9,616 nucleotides of DNA. Source: Alphaproteobacteria bacterium UBA6544. GTDB taxonomy: Bacteria > Pseudomonadota > Alphaproteobacteria > UBA8366. Positions 1 through 6,637 of this stretch are shown here, in pieces (the first letter of the stretch is position 1; every line of letters begins with the position of its first letter). The position numbers and the translations under genes were made by a program. The stretch spans positions 1 to 9,616 of the forward strand of contig DJKK01000253.1 of assembly GCA_002434595.1 (NCBI GenBank), in the 5' to 3' direction. The notes beneath the pieces are model-generated. The model searched no databases, was not told the origin of the DNA, and worked only from the letters and a program-made list of their open reading frames with translations.

Positions 1-1994
1 CCGTGCAGTCGTCTTGCTAAGGCGTTGTAGAGGGTCTCAATCACAAAGGTGGATTTCCCACTGCCGGAGACACCGGTGACACAGGTGAAGGTCCCGAGAG
101 GGATATCAACGTCGATGTTCTTGAGATTGTTGGCCCGCGCGCCTTTGACCGAGAGAATTTGCTTCTTGTGTCCTTTACGACGCTCCGCCGGGATCGGGAT
201 TTGCCGCATCTGTGTCAGATACTGCCCTGTCAAACTCTCCGGTGCCGCCATTACTTCCTCGGGTGTTCCTCGAGCAACGATATGGCCACCGTGCAAACCC
301 GCTCCCGGACCGAGGTCGACAAGATAATCGGCCGTCTTAATGGCCTCTTCATCGTGTTCCACAACGACGACGGTATTGCCCAGATCTCTCAACCGGCGGA
401 GCGTGTCGAGAAGCCTTGCATTGTCGCGTGAGTGGAGGCCGATCGACGGTTCATCCAACACATACAAGACGCCCATGAGGCCGGAACCAATTTGTGAGGC
501 GAGTCGAATACGCTGACTTTCACCTCCCGAGAGCGTTCCGGAAGACCGATTCAGCGTTAGGTATTCGAGGCCGACATCGACAAGAAATCCAAGACGCTCG
601 TTGATTTCCTTCAGGATGCGCTCGCCGATTTGTCTCTGCGTGGCGTTAAGGATGGCCGGCAAGGCGCCGAACCAGTTTTTCGCTTCCAGAATCGACATCC
701 GGGAGACCTCGGCAATGTGCAATGTGCCGATCTTGACGGCTAATGCTTCGGGTTTGAGGCGATTTCCATCGCAGCGGCCGCAAGGATGGATGCTTTGGTA
801 TTTTTCCAGCTCTTCACGTACCCAGTTGCTATCCGTCTCACGCCAACGGCGCTCCATATTGGGAACAACGCCTTCGAACGCCTTTGTCGTGCTGTAGGTG
901 CGCAGGCCATCATCGTATGACATGGTGATTTCTTCTTTCCCGCTGCCATGGAGGATGGCCCGCCGGATGTCGTCCGGCAGTTCAGAAAAGGGTGCCCGCA
1001 TGCTGAAGCCATAGTGATTTGAGAGGCTTTCCAATGTCTGGCGATAATATGGGGAGGAACTGTTTGCCCAGGGTGCGACCGCCCCCTTCTCAAGGCTCTT
1101 GCTATCGTCCGGAACCACCAATGCGGGGTCGAAATACATTGTGGTGCCGAGGCCATCACATGCCGGGCAGGCACCAAAAGGGTTGTTGAACGAAAACAGT
1201 CGAGGCTCGATTTCGTCGATGGTGAAGCCGGATACCGGGCACGCGAATCGCGCAGAAAAGACCGTTCTTTCATCCGAATCGGCATTTTCCGCGATAGCGA
1301 TTCCATCCGTGAGTTCGAGTGCCGTTTCTATCGAATCGGCGAGCCGTGTCTTGATCTCCGGCCGAACAACCACACGATCGACGACGATTTCGATATCGTG
1401 CTTCTTGTTCTTGTCCAGCTTCGGTGCGTCGTCGATTTCATAAAGTTCACCGTCAATCCTAACGCGCTGAAATCCCTTCTTTTGATATTCTTTCAGTTCT
1501 CGGCGATATTCGCCTTTGCGGCCTCGGATAACCGGCGCGATTAGGTATAGGCGGGTTCCTTCTTCGAATGCCGAGACACGGTCGACCATCTGGCTCACAG
1601 TTTGGCTCTCGATTGGCAGACCGGTCGCGGGAGAATACGGCACACCGATTCGTGCAAAGAGCAGTCGCATATAGTCGTATATCTCCGTCACCGTGCCGAC
1701 AGTCGATCGTGGATTTCTGCTTGTTGTTTTCTGCTCAATCGAAATTGCCGGCGACAGCCCGTCGATCGAATCGACGTCTGGCTTTTGCATTAACTCGAGG
1801 AATTGCCGTGCATACGCAGACAGGCTTTCTACATAGCGGCGTTGGCCCTCAGCATAGATCGTATCGAATGCGAGCGATGATTTTCCCGAGCCTGATAAGC
1901 CAGTGAATACAACGAGTTTGTCTCTTGGGATCTCGACGTCGACGCTCTTCAAATTGTGCTCGCGAGCGCCGCGTACCATTATTTTGTCAGCCAT
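1..1994 (-). CDS. uvrA: Excinuclease ABC subunit A (UvrA), C-terminus cut by window edge
   Basis: UvrA is the damage-sensing ATPase of nucleotide excision repair; it dimerises, loads UvrB on lesions and acts in the cytoplasm. About 664 codons are present, starting at the ATG at 1994-1992 (MADKIMVRGAREHNL). The family is usually about 940-970 residues, so the last 280 or so, including the second signature and second zinc module, lie beyond the left edge. Visible in order: first Walker A GLSGSGKSS (residues 32-40); the UvrB-binding and insertion region; first zinc module near 252-279; first ABC signature LSGGESQRIRLA (about 486) followed by Walker B VLYVLDEPSIGLH; and the second Walker A GVSGSGKST close to the edge. 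In the zinc module Cys252, Cys276 and Cys279 are present, but the expected second Cys is Ser255 (CPVS). The frame is uninterrupted. The start is preceded by only a weak Shine-Dalgarno (CTGAG). The gene diverges from ssb, as in many proteobacteria. Identification is secure. Confidence 0.98.
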   Translation of the reverse strand, partial: MADKIMVRGAREHNLKSVDVEIPRDKLVVFTGLSGSGKSSLAFDTIYAEGQRRYVESLSAYARQFLELMQKPDVDSIDGLSPAISIEQKTTSRNPRSTVGTVTEIYDYMRLLFARIGVPYSPATGLPIESQTVSQMVDRVSAFEEGTRLYLIAPVIRGRKGEYRRELKEYQKKGFQRVRIDGELYEIDDAPKLDKNKKHDIEIVVDRVVVRPEIKTRLADSIETALELTDGIAIAENADSDERTVFSARFACPVSGFTIDEIEPRLFSFNNPFGACPACDGLGTTMYFDPALVVPDDSKSLEKGAVAPWANSSSPYYRQTLESLSNHYGFSMRAPFSELPDDIRRAILHGSGKEEITMSYDDGLRTYSTTKAFEGVVPNMERRWRETDSNWVREELEKYQSIHPCGRCDGNRLKPEALAVKIGTLHIAEVSRMSILEAKNWFGALPAILNATQRQIGERILKEINERLGFLVDVGLEYLTLNRSSGTLSGGESQRIRLASQIGSGLMGVLYVLDEPSIGLHSRDNARLLDTLRRLRDLGNTVVVVEHDEEAIKTADYLVDLGPGAGLHGGHIVARGTPEEVMAAPESLTGQYLTQMRQIPIPAERRKGHKKQILSVKGARANNLKNIDVDIPLGTFTCVTGVSGSGKSTFVIETLYNALARRLH

Positions 1995-2178
1995 ACTCAG
2001 GTGTTTCGCTGTTGGAGTTTTGTGTGTTCCAAATATAGAGATTTAGGACTATGGATGCGATAGCAGATTCACCAGGAAATGCCCTAAATCGTGCTTATTC
2101 GTTGGCGACGAAACACCCGAGCTTGTATAGTCCGTAATGCAGAATTCCCTATAACCTCTCGCATCGAATGGATCGGCA
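1995..2178. promoter_or_regulatory. Divergent uvrA/ssb intergenic region
   Basis: This 184-bp spacer must hold the promoters of both uvrA (leftward) and ssb (rightward). In E. coli the same gene pair shares a LexA-controlled region. The usual alphaproteobacterial LexA site is GTTC-N7-GTTC. Only one GTTC (2026-2029) occurs here and the base quartet 11 positions before it is GAGT, so no good SOS box is visible. On the minus strand an AT-rich TATATT (2037-2032) could be a uvrA -10 element, but no convincing -35 lies at the right distance. No coding sequence is supported in the spacer. Confidence 0.6.
2102..2131 (+). promoter_or_regulatory. Candidate sigma-70 promoter of ssb
   Basis: TTGGCG (2102-2107) and TATAGT (2126-2131) are separated by 18 bp, which fits a housekeeping-sigma promoter. 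Transcription would start near 2138 and leave a leader of about 40 nt before the ssb ATG. The call rests only on element match and position, so it is tentative. Confidence 0.35.
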
Positions 2179-2661
2179 ATGGTTGGTAGCGTCAACAAGG
2201 TGATTTTGGTTGGAAACTTGGGGCGCGACCCGGAAGTCCGCTCCATGCAGAATGGCGGGAAACTCTGTAATTTGTCCGTTGCCACGTCCGAGCGTTGGAA
2301 GGATCGGAACTCGGGTGAACAGCAAGAACGTACGGAATGGCATCGGGTAGTGATCTTCGATGATCGTCTTGTCGATGTATGCGAGCGGTTCCTCTCCAAA
2401 GGCCGCAAAGTGTATCTGGAAGGAGAGCTGCAGACTCGCAAATGGACCGATCAATCGGGACAGGATAGATATTCGACAGAGGTCGTTCTACGCCGATTCC
2501 GAGGCCAGCTCGTTCTGCTTGATTCGCGTAGTGAAGGTGGAGGCGGCGGTTATGATGCGCCGTCCGATTACGGTATGCCGGACAGTTCCGATGGAGGAAT
2601 GGGCGGGGGTGCGCCGATGGGGCCTTCGGGTGATGACCTGGATGACGAAATCCCATTCTAA
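2179..2661 (+). CDS. ssb: Single-stranded DNA-binding protein
   Basis: SSB coats single-stranded DNA as a tetramer during replication, recombination and repair, and recruits partner proteins through its C-terminal tip. The 160-residue product has a full OB fold over about residues 5-112 (VNKVILVGNLGRDPEVR, then TEWHRVVIF and KWTDQSGQDRYSTEVV). Trp40, Trp54 and Trp89 sit almost exactly where E. coli SSB has its DNA-stacking tryptophans (40, 54, 88). A Gly/Ser/Asp-rich, low-complexity linker (about 115-152) leads to the acidic tip DDEIPF, the conserved partner-binding peptide, so the protein is complete. The start at 2179 is chosen because MVGSVNKVIL matches the usual family N-terminus; the upstream Shine-Dalgarno is weak (GGATCGG). 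Position next to divergent uvrA is the common proteobacterial arrangement. Identification is secure. Confidence 0.98.
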   Translation: MVGSVNKVILVGNLGRDPEVRSMQNGGKLCNLSVATSERWKDRNSGEQQERTEWHRVVIFDDRLVDVCERFLSKGRKVYLEGELQTRKWTDQSGQDRYSTEVVLRRFRGQLVLLDSRSEGGGGGYDAPSDYGMPDSSDGGMGGGAPMGPSGDDLDDEIPF

Positions 2662-2693
2662 GCCATAGAGATTTCGTCCTTAATTGTCCCGAT

Positions 2694-2710
2694 AACTACC
2701 TTATGTAGTT
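2694..2710. other. Small hairpin between ssb and gyrA
   Basis: AACTAC (2694-2699) and GTAGTT (2705-2710) form a perfect 6-bp stem around a 5-nt loop, 32 bp after the ssb stop. The stem is AT-rich and is not followed by a run of T, so it is not a standard intrinsic terminator. It could slow or attenuate read-through from ssb into gyrA, or be chance. Confidence 0.3.
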
Positions 2711-2737
2711 GTTAGAAGACCGCGTGTCTGCTAGATT
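2709..2737 (+). promoter_or_regulatory. Candidate sigma-70 promoter of gyrA
   Basis: TTGTTA (2709-2714) and TAGATT (2732-2737) are spaced by 17 bp, each matching 4 of 6 consensus bases. A start near 2744 would give a leader of about 70 nt to the preferred TTG at 2814, or about 28 nt to the alternative at 2772. The -35 overlaps the end of the small hairpin. This is inference from pattern only. Confidence 0.3.
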
Positions 2738-2813
2738 TTGAGAAGTTGGTGATGTTCGTGTCACCGGCATTTTGACTGCTAATTTTTATTTTTCACCACG
2801 TGCGGCCCAAAAC

Positions 2814-5573
2814 TTGAGCACGCCTCCGCCAAGTGACGAGCCTTTCGATATCGGCCAGATCGCTATCGAAGAGGAGATGAAGCGTTCGTATCTAGATTAC
2901 GCGATGAGCGTGATCGTGAGCCGGGCCCTGCCAGACGTGCGTGACGGCTTGAAGCCGGTCCATCGCCGTATTCTCTATTCGATGCACGAGAATGGTTATG
3001 ATTCGTCGCGGCCATATCGTAAGTCGGCGCGTATCGTTGGTGATGTGATGGGGCGATATCACCCACATGGCGATCAGGCCATCTACGATGCAATGGTGCG
3101 TATGGCGCAAAATTTCTCAATGCGCCTACCGCTCATCGACGGGCAGGGAAACTTTGGGTCAATGGATGGCGATCCTCCGGCCGCCATGCGGTATACGGAA
3201 GCACGTCTCGCCCCCTCGGCGGAGACCCTCCTTGACGATATCGACAAGGAAACCGCGGATTTTCAAGCCAACTACGATGAAACGGTTGAGGAACCCACCG
3301 TTCTGCCTGCGCGGTTTCCTAATCTCTTGGTCAATGGGGCTGGCGGCATTGCTGTCGGCATGGCGACAAATATTCCGCCGCACAATCTCGGCGAGGTCAT
3401 AGACGCTTGTATTGCGTGCATTGACGATCCGGAGATTGATATCGAAGTTCTCATGGAGCATGTAAGCGGACCGGATTTCCCAACAGGCGGGATTATTCTC
3501 GGGCGCGCCGGTATCCGTTCCGCCTATATGACCGGACGTGGGTCCGTCGTGATGCGTGCACGCACTCATGTCGAGGAGGTGCGATCCGACAGAGAAGCGA
3601 TCGTCGTCACTGAAGTTCCGTATCAGGTCAATAAGGCGCGGCTACTCGAGCGAATTGCTCAAATGGTCCGCGAAAAACAGATTGACGGCATTTCCGACCT
3701 TCGCGACGAATCTGATCGTGAGGGCGTTCGTGTGGTGATTGAATTACGCCGTGACGCAATTTCCGACGTGGTGCTGGCTCAACTGTTCCGGCACACCCAG
3801 CTTCAAACCAGCTTCGGTGTGAACACGCTTGCGCTCAATGGCGGGCGCCCAGAGATGCTGGACCTGAAGCAGGTCATCAGCGCCTTCATTGACTTCCGTG
3901 AGGAGGTCATCACCCGCAGAACAATTTATTTGCTGAAACGCGCACGTGAGCGCGCGCATATTTTGGCCGGTTTACTTGTCGCCATAAGTAATCTCGATCC
4001 TGTGATCGAGATGATTCGCTATTCGTCCGATCCTGCAACCGCACGCCAGAAACTCATGGCTCGAGATTGGCCAGCGGGGGACGTTGCGCCGTTTATTGAA
4101 TTGATTGACGATCCCGGCCATCAGGTGGTCGACGGAACTTATCGGCTATCGGAAGCGCAAGCGCGCGCGATTCTTGAATTACGTCTGCAGCGCTTGACCG
4201 GGATGGAAAGGGATAGGTTGACGGGCGAAACGGAGGAACTTGCAACCCGTATCGGCGGATTTCTCGAAATCCTTGGCTCGCGTGAGCAGCTATTTGACGT
4301 TATGCGTGAAGAGCTCCTCGAGATGAAAGAAGGCTTCGCCGACGATCGCCGTACCTCGATCGAAGAAGTCGAATTCGAGCACGATATTGAGGATTTGATA
4401 CAACGCGAAGACATGGTGGTGATGGTCACGCACGGTGGCTATATCAAACGTGTGCCGCTGTCGACATATCGGGCGCAACGCCGTGGTGGGAAGGGCCGTT
4501 CGGGAATGAACACCCGCGACGAGGACTTCGTCAGCCGCTTGTTCGTTACCTCGACGCATACACCGGTCCTGTTCTTCTCTTCAAAAGGAATCGTCTATCA
4601 GCTCAAGGTCTATAAGTTGCCTCTGGGTAGCCCTCAGGCCCGCGGCAAGGCAATGGTCAACCTACTGCCGTTGGAAGAGGGTGAATTCATTACGACCGTC
4701 ATGCCGCTGCCCGAGGACGAGGAAAGCTGGGAAGAGCTTTTCGCGATGTTCTCCACTCGTATCGGGAATATCCGCCGCAATCTTTTGTCCGACTTCGTAA
4801 ATATCAAAGCCAACGGCAAAATTGCGATGAAGCTGGAAGAGGGGGATGTGCTGGTCGACGTTCAGGTTTGCACCGAGAACGACGACGTACTCCTCGCCAC
4901 ACGAAATGGTATGTGCATTCGCTCGGCCGTAACGGATGTCCGTGTCTTCAGCGGCAGAACGTCTACCGGGGTGCGAGGTATTCGCCTTGGCAGTGGCGAC
5001 GAAGTGATTTCCATGTCCATCCTCCATCATATGGATGTTGGAACCGACACGCGTGACGAATATCTGCGTGCGGCTTCAGCCTTGCGCCGAGCTGGAGAGG
5101 ATAACGGAGAAGGGGCCGAAGAACGTTCATCCGATCTGCCGGCCGAGTACTTCGAGCAGCTCTCGGACGCGGAACAGTTTATTCTCACCGTCACCGAGCG
5201 CGGCTTCGGTAAACGTTCGTCCGCCTACGAATACCGAACCACGGGTCGTGGCGGTAAGGGAATTGCGAATATTGATACGACCGAACGTAACGGTCCCGTT
5301 GTTGCCTCTTTCCCTGTCGGGTCAACGGACCAGATTATGCTGGTGACGGACAATGGACAGTTGATTCGCTTTGCCGTCGACGAGGTGAGAATTGCCGGCC
5401 GCCGGACGCAGGGGGTTACGCTGTTCCGCATCGAAGAAAACGAACGCGTCGTATCTGTCGCACATCTCAGTGAAGTGAGTGACGATGAAGACGCTGAGGA
5501 AGAAACGGAAGAAACGGAAGAGACGGCGGACGTTCCGGACGCGGAGACCTCGGACGCCGGGGAAGAGGACTAA
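2814..5573 (+). CDS. gyrA: DNA gyrase subunit A
   Basis: GyrA is the DNA breakage-rejoining subunit of gyrase (A2B2), which introduces negative supercoils using ATP bound by GyrB. The product has 919 residues from the TTG at 2814. Motifs: SYLDYAMSVIV near the N-terminus; YHPHGDQAIYDAMV in the quinolone-resistance region with Gln88 (E. coli Ser83 position) and Asp92 (Asp87 position); catalytic Tyr127 in AAMRYTEARL (E. coli Tyr122); and the gyrase-specific GyrA box QRRGGKG at 555-561, which separates it from ParC. The C-terminal beta-pinwheel carries a hydrophilic insertion at about 741-786, as I recall for alphaproteobacteria, and the protein ends in an acidic Glu/Asp/Thr tail. Start choice: the frame is open from 2742 and a TTG at 2772 is possible, but 2814 gives an N-terminus only 5 residues longer than E. 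coli GyrA, against 19. Neither TTG has a clear Shine-Dalgarno. coaD follows after 4 bp. Confidence 0.97.
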   Translation: MSTPPPSDEPFDIGQIAIEEEMKRSYLDYAMSVIVSRALPDVRDGLKPVHRRILYSMHENGYDSSRPYRKSARIVGDVMGRYHPHGDQAIYDAMVRMAQNFSMRLPLIDGQGNFGSMDGDPPAAMRYTEARLAPSAETLLDDIDKETADFQANYDETVEEPTVLPARFPNLLVNGAGGIAVGMATNIPPHNLGEVIDACIACIDDPEIDIEVLMEHVSGPDFPTGGIILGRAGIRSAYMTGRGSVVMRARTHVEEVRSDREAIVVTEVPYQVNKARLLERIAQMVREKQIDGISDLRDESDREGVRVVIELRRDAISDVVLAQLFRHTQLQTSFGVNTLALNGGRPEMLDLKQVISAFIDFREEVITRRTIYLLKRARERAHILAGLLVAISNLDPVIEMIRYSSDPATARQKLMARDWPAGDVAPFIELIDDPGHQVVDGTYRLSEAQARAILELRLQRLTGMERDRLTGETEELATRIGGFLEILGSREQLFDVMREELLEMKEGFADDRRTSIEEVEFEHDIEDLIQREDMVVMVTHGGYIKRVPLSTYRAQRRGGKGRSGMNTRDEDFVSRLFVTSTHTPVLFFSSKGIVYQLKVYKLPLGSPQARGKAMVNLLPLEEGEFITTVMPLPEDEESWEELFAMFSTRIGNIRRNLLSDFVNIKANGKIAMKLEEGDVLVDVQVCTENDDVLLATRNGMCIRSAVTDVRVFSGRTSTGVRGIRLGSGDEVISMSILHHMDVGTDTRDEYLRAASALRRAGEDNGEGAEERSSDLPAEYFEQLSDAEQFILTVTERGFGKRSSAYEYRTTGRGGKGIANIDTTERNGPVVASFPVGSTDQIMLVTDNGQLIRFAVDEVRIAGRRTQGVTLFRIEENERVVSVAHLSEVSDDEDAEEETEETEETADVPDAETSDAGEED
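5499..5525 (+). repeat. Three 9-bp tandem units in the gyrA acidic tail
   Basis: The unit GAAGAAACG occurs twice and then as GAAGAGACG, encoding Glu-Glu-Thr three times in the acidic C-terminal tail of GyrA. The near-identity at DNA level suggests recent slippage-type expansion. Tail length is therefore expected to vary between relatives without affecting catalysis. Confidence 0.8.
5561..5568 (+). promoter_or_regulatory. Ribosome binding site of coaD inside gyrA
   Basis: GGAAGAGG lies in the last codons of gyrA, 9 nt before the coaD ATG at 5578. It supports that ATG over upstream in-frame starts inside gyrA, and suggests that coaD is co-transcribed with gyrA and translated by the same or re-initiating ribosomes. 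Confidence 0.7.
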
Positions 5574-5577
5574 CCGA

Positions 5578-6087
5578 ATGGCGAACCAAAAGGTCGGGGT
5601 TTACCCGGGAACCTTCGATCCGATAACAAATGGCCATCTAGACATTATAGTCCGCGCAGCGACCCACGTCGTAGACCACCTCATTGTCGCCGTCGCGTTG
5701 AATGCGGGAAAAGGACCGCTCTTTTCTGTGGAAGAGAGGTGTCGCATGGTCGAAGAGGAAGTCGCAAAAAGTGGTGCGGTCGAGCCCGGTAAAATTGAGG
5801 TTCGGACGTTTGATAATCTCTTGGTGAAGTTCGCCGCCGACGTCGGGGCGAACGTGGTTGTTCGGGGATTGAGAGCTGTCTCCGACTTCGAGTACGAGTT
5901 TCAAATGGCAGCGATGAACAGCAAGCTCCATCCGGAGGTTGAAACCGTATTTCTTATGGCTTCGGATCGGAATCAATTCATCTCTTCTCGTTTCGTGAAG
6001 GAAATCGGTATGCTGGGCGGCAACGTTCGACATTTTGTACCGGCGGGTATCGCTGACGCCCTTGAAAAAACTTACGGTCAGACTTGA
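5578..6087 (+). CDS. coaD: Phosphopantetheine adenylyltransferase
   Basis: CoaD (PPAT) transfers AMP from ATP to 4'-phosphopantetheine, giving dephospho-CoA and pyrophosphate, the penultimate step of coenzyme A synthesis in the cytoplasm. The 169-residue product matches the family length of about 160-170. It begins MANQKVGVYPGTFDPITNGH, with Thr12 and the nucleotidyltransferase TNGH signature (17-20) early on. VRGLRAVSDFEYE carries Arg96 and Arg99, equivalent to the substrate-contacting arginines of E. coli CoaD. The ISSRFVKEI motif at 135-143 closes the active site. The frame also runs upstream into gyrA, but the ATG at 5578 has the best ribosome binding site and gives the normal N-terminus. 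The gyrA-coaD pair is common in alphaproteobacteria. A peptidyl-prolyl isomerase gene, which I recall often following this pair, is absent; a decayed gene lies there instead. Confidence 0.97.
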   Translation: MANQKVGVYPGTFDPITNGHLDIIVRAATHVVDHLIVAVALNAGKGPLFSVEERCRMVEEEVAKSGAVEPGKIEVRTFDNLLVKFAADVGANVVVRGLRAVSDFEYEFQMAAMNSKLHPEVETVFLMASDRNQFISSRFVKEIGMLGGNVRHFVPAGIADALEKTYGQT

Positions 6088-6096
6088 TTCACCTCT

Positions 6097-6555
6097 TTGG
6101 CGCCGCCGGCATCTGAACTTAACAATCCGCAAAGCCTCTTGGCTACGGTCTATCTGAACCACTTCAATGAAGTCGCGATGATCATGTAAATGCTGCCAGA
6201 TATGCCGGACTTTGTCGAAGACGTTAAGTCCTGAGAGCACAAGTCCTTCAAACAGCACTCTTAGGAAATCACATTTTCCGATAAGGATTTGGCGGTCGCG
6301 CCCTATGATTGTGTCCCGACGCCCTACATTAACGCATTCAAAGGAGATTCGGGCGAAGCGGCAAGGCTTTTGGTTTCCTCTGATACCCAATGCGAAGGGT
6401 CAGTAACAAATGAATCGGGGACGCTTGCCCAGGATATTATTGACGCCATGCTTTCGGAGCCGGAAACGTCAGATGCAAACGCCCCTAACCTTGATACCGC
6501 TGATACCGCGGATACCGGTTTGGAGCAGGGCGTGATTTATTCTCTGTTTGATTGA
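6097..6555 (+). pseudogene. Decayed gene of unknown function with three in-frame stops
   Basis: One frame, the same as coaD, keeps protein-like sequence across TAA (6187-6189), TGA (6232-6234) and TAG (6262-6264) and ends at TGA 6553-6555. Segments read in order: NNPQSLLATVYLNHFNEV; MLPDMPDFVEDVKS; EHKSFKQHS; FSDKDLAVAPYDCVP; then a polar stretch with LAQDIIDAMLSEP and, at the very end, LEQGVIYSLFD. These last two resemble the FliM N-terminal CheY-binding peptide (LSQxEIDALL). The TGA could be a former Trp and the TAA a former Glu codon (each one base away), as expected from point nonsense mutations without frameshift. No ATG with a ribosome binding site opens the frame; TTG at 6097 is the first possible start. 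The last 97 codons (from 6265) are open, but the TTG at 6289 has AAGGA only one base upstream, too close. I do not recognise the family; function is unknown. Confidence 0.6.
6493..6519 (+). repeat. Three 9-bp tandem units in the pseudogene
   Basis: GATACCGCT, GATACCGCG and GATACCGGT follow one another in frame and encode Asp-Thr-Ala, Asp-Thr-Ala, Asp-Thr-Gly. They sit in the low-complexity linker between the two FliM-N-like peptides. The array has the same unit length and copy number as the one in the gyrA tail, but a different sequence. Confidence 0.75.
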
Positions 6556-6565
6556 TTTCTTCATA

Positions 6566-6610
6566 TCGCCAGCTTAAGGCAAATCTTGTATCGTTCTTGC
6601 AAACTGGCGA
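6566..6610. repeat. Widely spaced 7-bp inverted repeat upstream of the fusion gene
   Basis: TCGCCAG (6566-6572) and CTGGCGA (6604-6610) are perfect inverted copies 31 bp apart, in the 82-bp gap between the decayed gene and the glycosyltransferase-flippase gene. No T run follows, so a terminator is not supported. It could be an operator pair or a weak RNA stem close to the ribosome binding site, or chance. Confidence 0.3.
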
Positions 6611-6623
6611 CATGATTTCATTC

Positions 6624-6628
6624 AGGAG
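6624..6628 (+). promoter_or_regulatory. Ribosome binding site deciding the start of the fusion gene
   Basis: AGGAG lies 9 nt before the ATG at 6638. A TTG at 6635 is in the same frame and an ATG at 6631 is in another frame, only 2 nt from AGGAG. The spacing and frame favour 6638. Confidence 0.7.
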
Positions 6629-6637
6629 ACATGCTTG

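Noticed and set aside
740..1306. 188-codon minus-strand frame inside uvrA
   Set aside because: It is on the same strand as uvrA but out of frame. The overlapping UvrA frame carries the zinc module and other conserved sequence.
2011..2029. Possible SOS box around GTTG...GTTC
   Set aside because: The half-sites are not 11 bp apart, and no GTTC-N7-GTTC or near match is present.
2051..2137. 28-codon plus-strand frame in the uvrA/ssb spacer
   Set aside because: AGGA is only 2 nt from its ATG. The frame covers the likely ssb promoter elements and has no recognisable feature.
2694..2710. Intrinsic terminator after ssb
   Set aside because: The stem is short and AT-rich, and no T run follows, so it is listed only as a hairpin.
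6187..6264. Programmed stop-codon read-through or a reassigned stop in the decayed gene
   Set aside because: Three different stop codons occur within 78 bp, and neighbouring genes end normally at TAA and TGA. Inactivation is simpler.
5638..6390. Long minus-strand open frame antisense to coaD and the decayed gene
   Set aside because: Most of it is the complement of secure coaD sequence. It shows no recognisable motif or ribosome binding site, and the plus strand carries the protein-like signal over 6097-6390.
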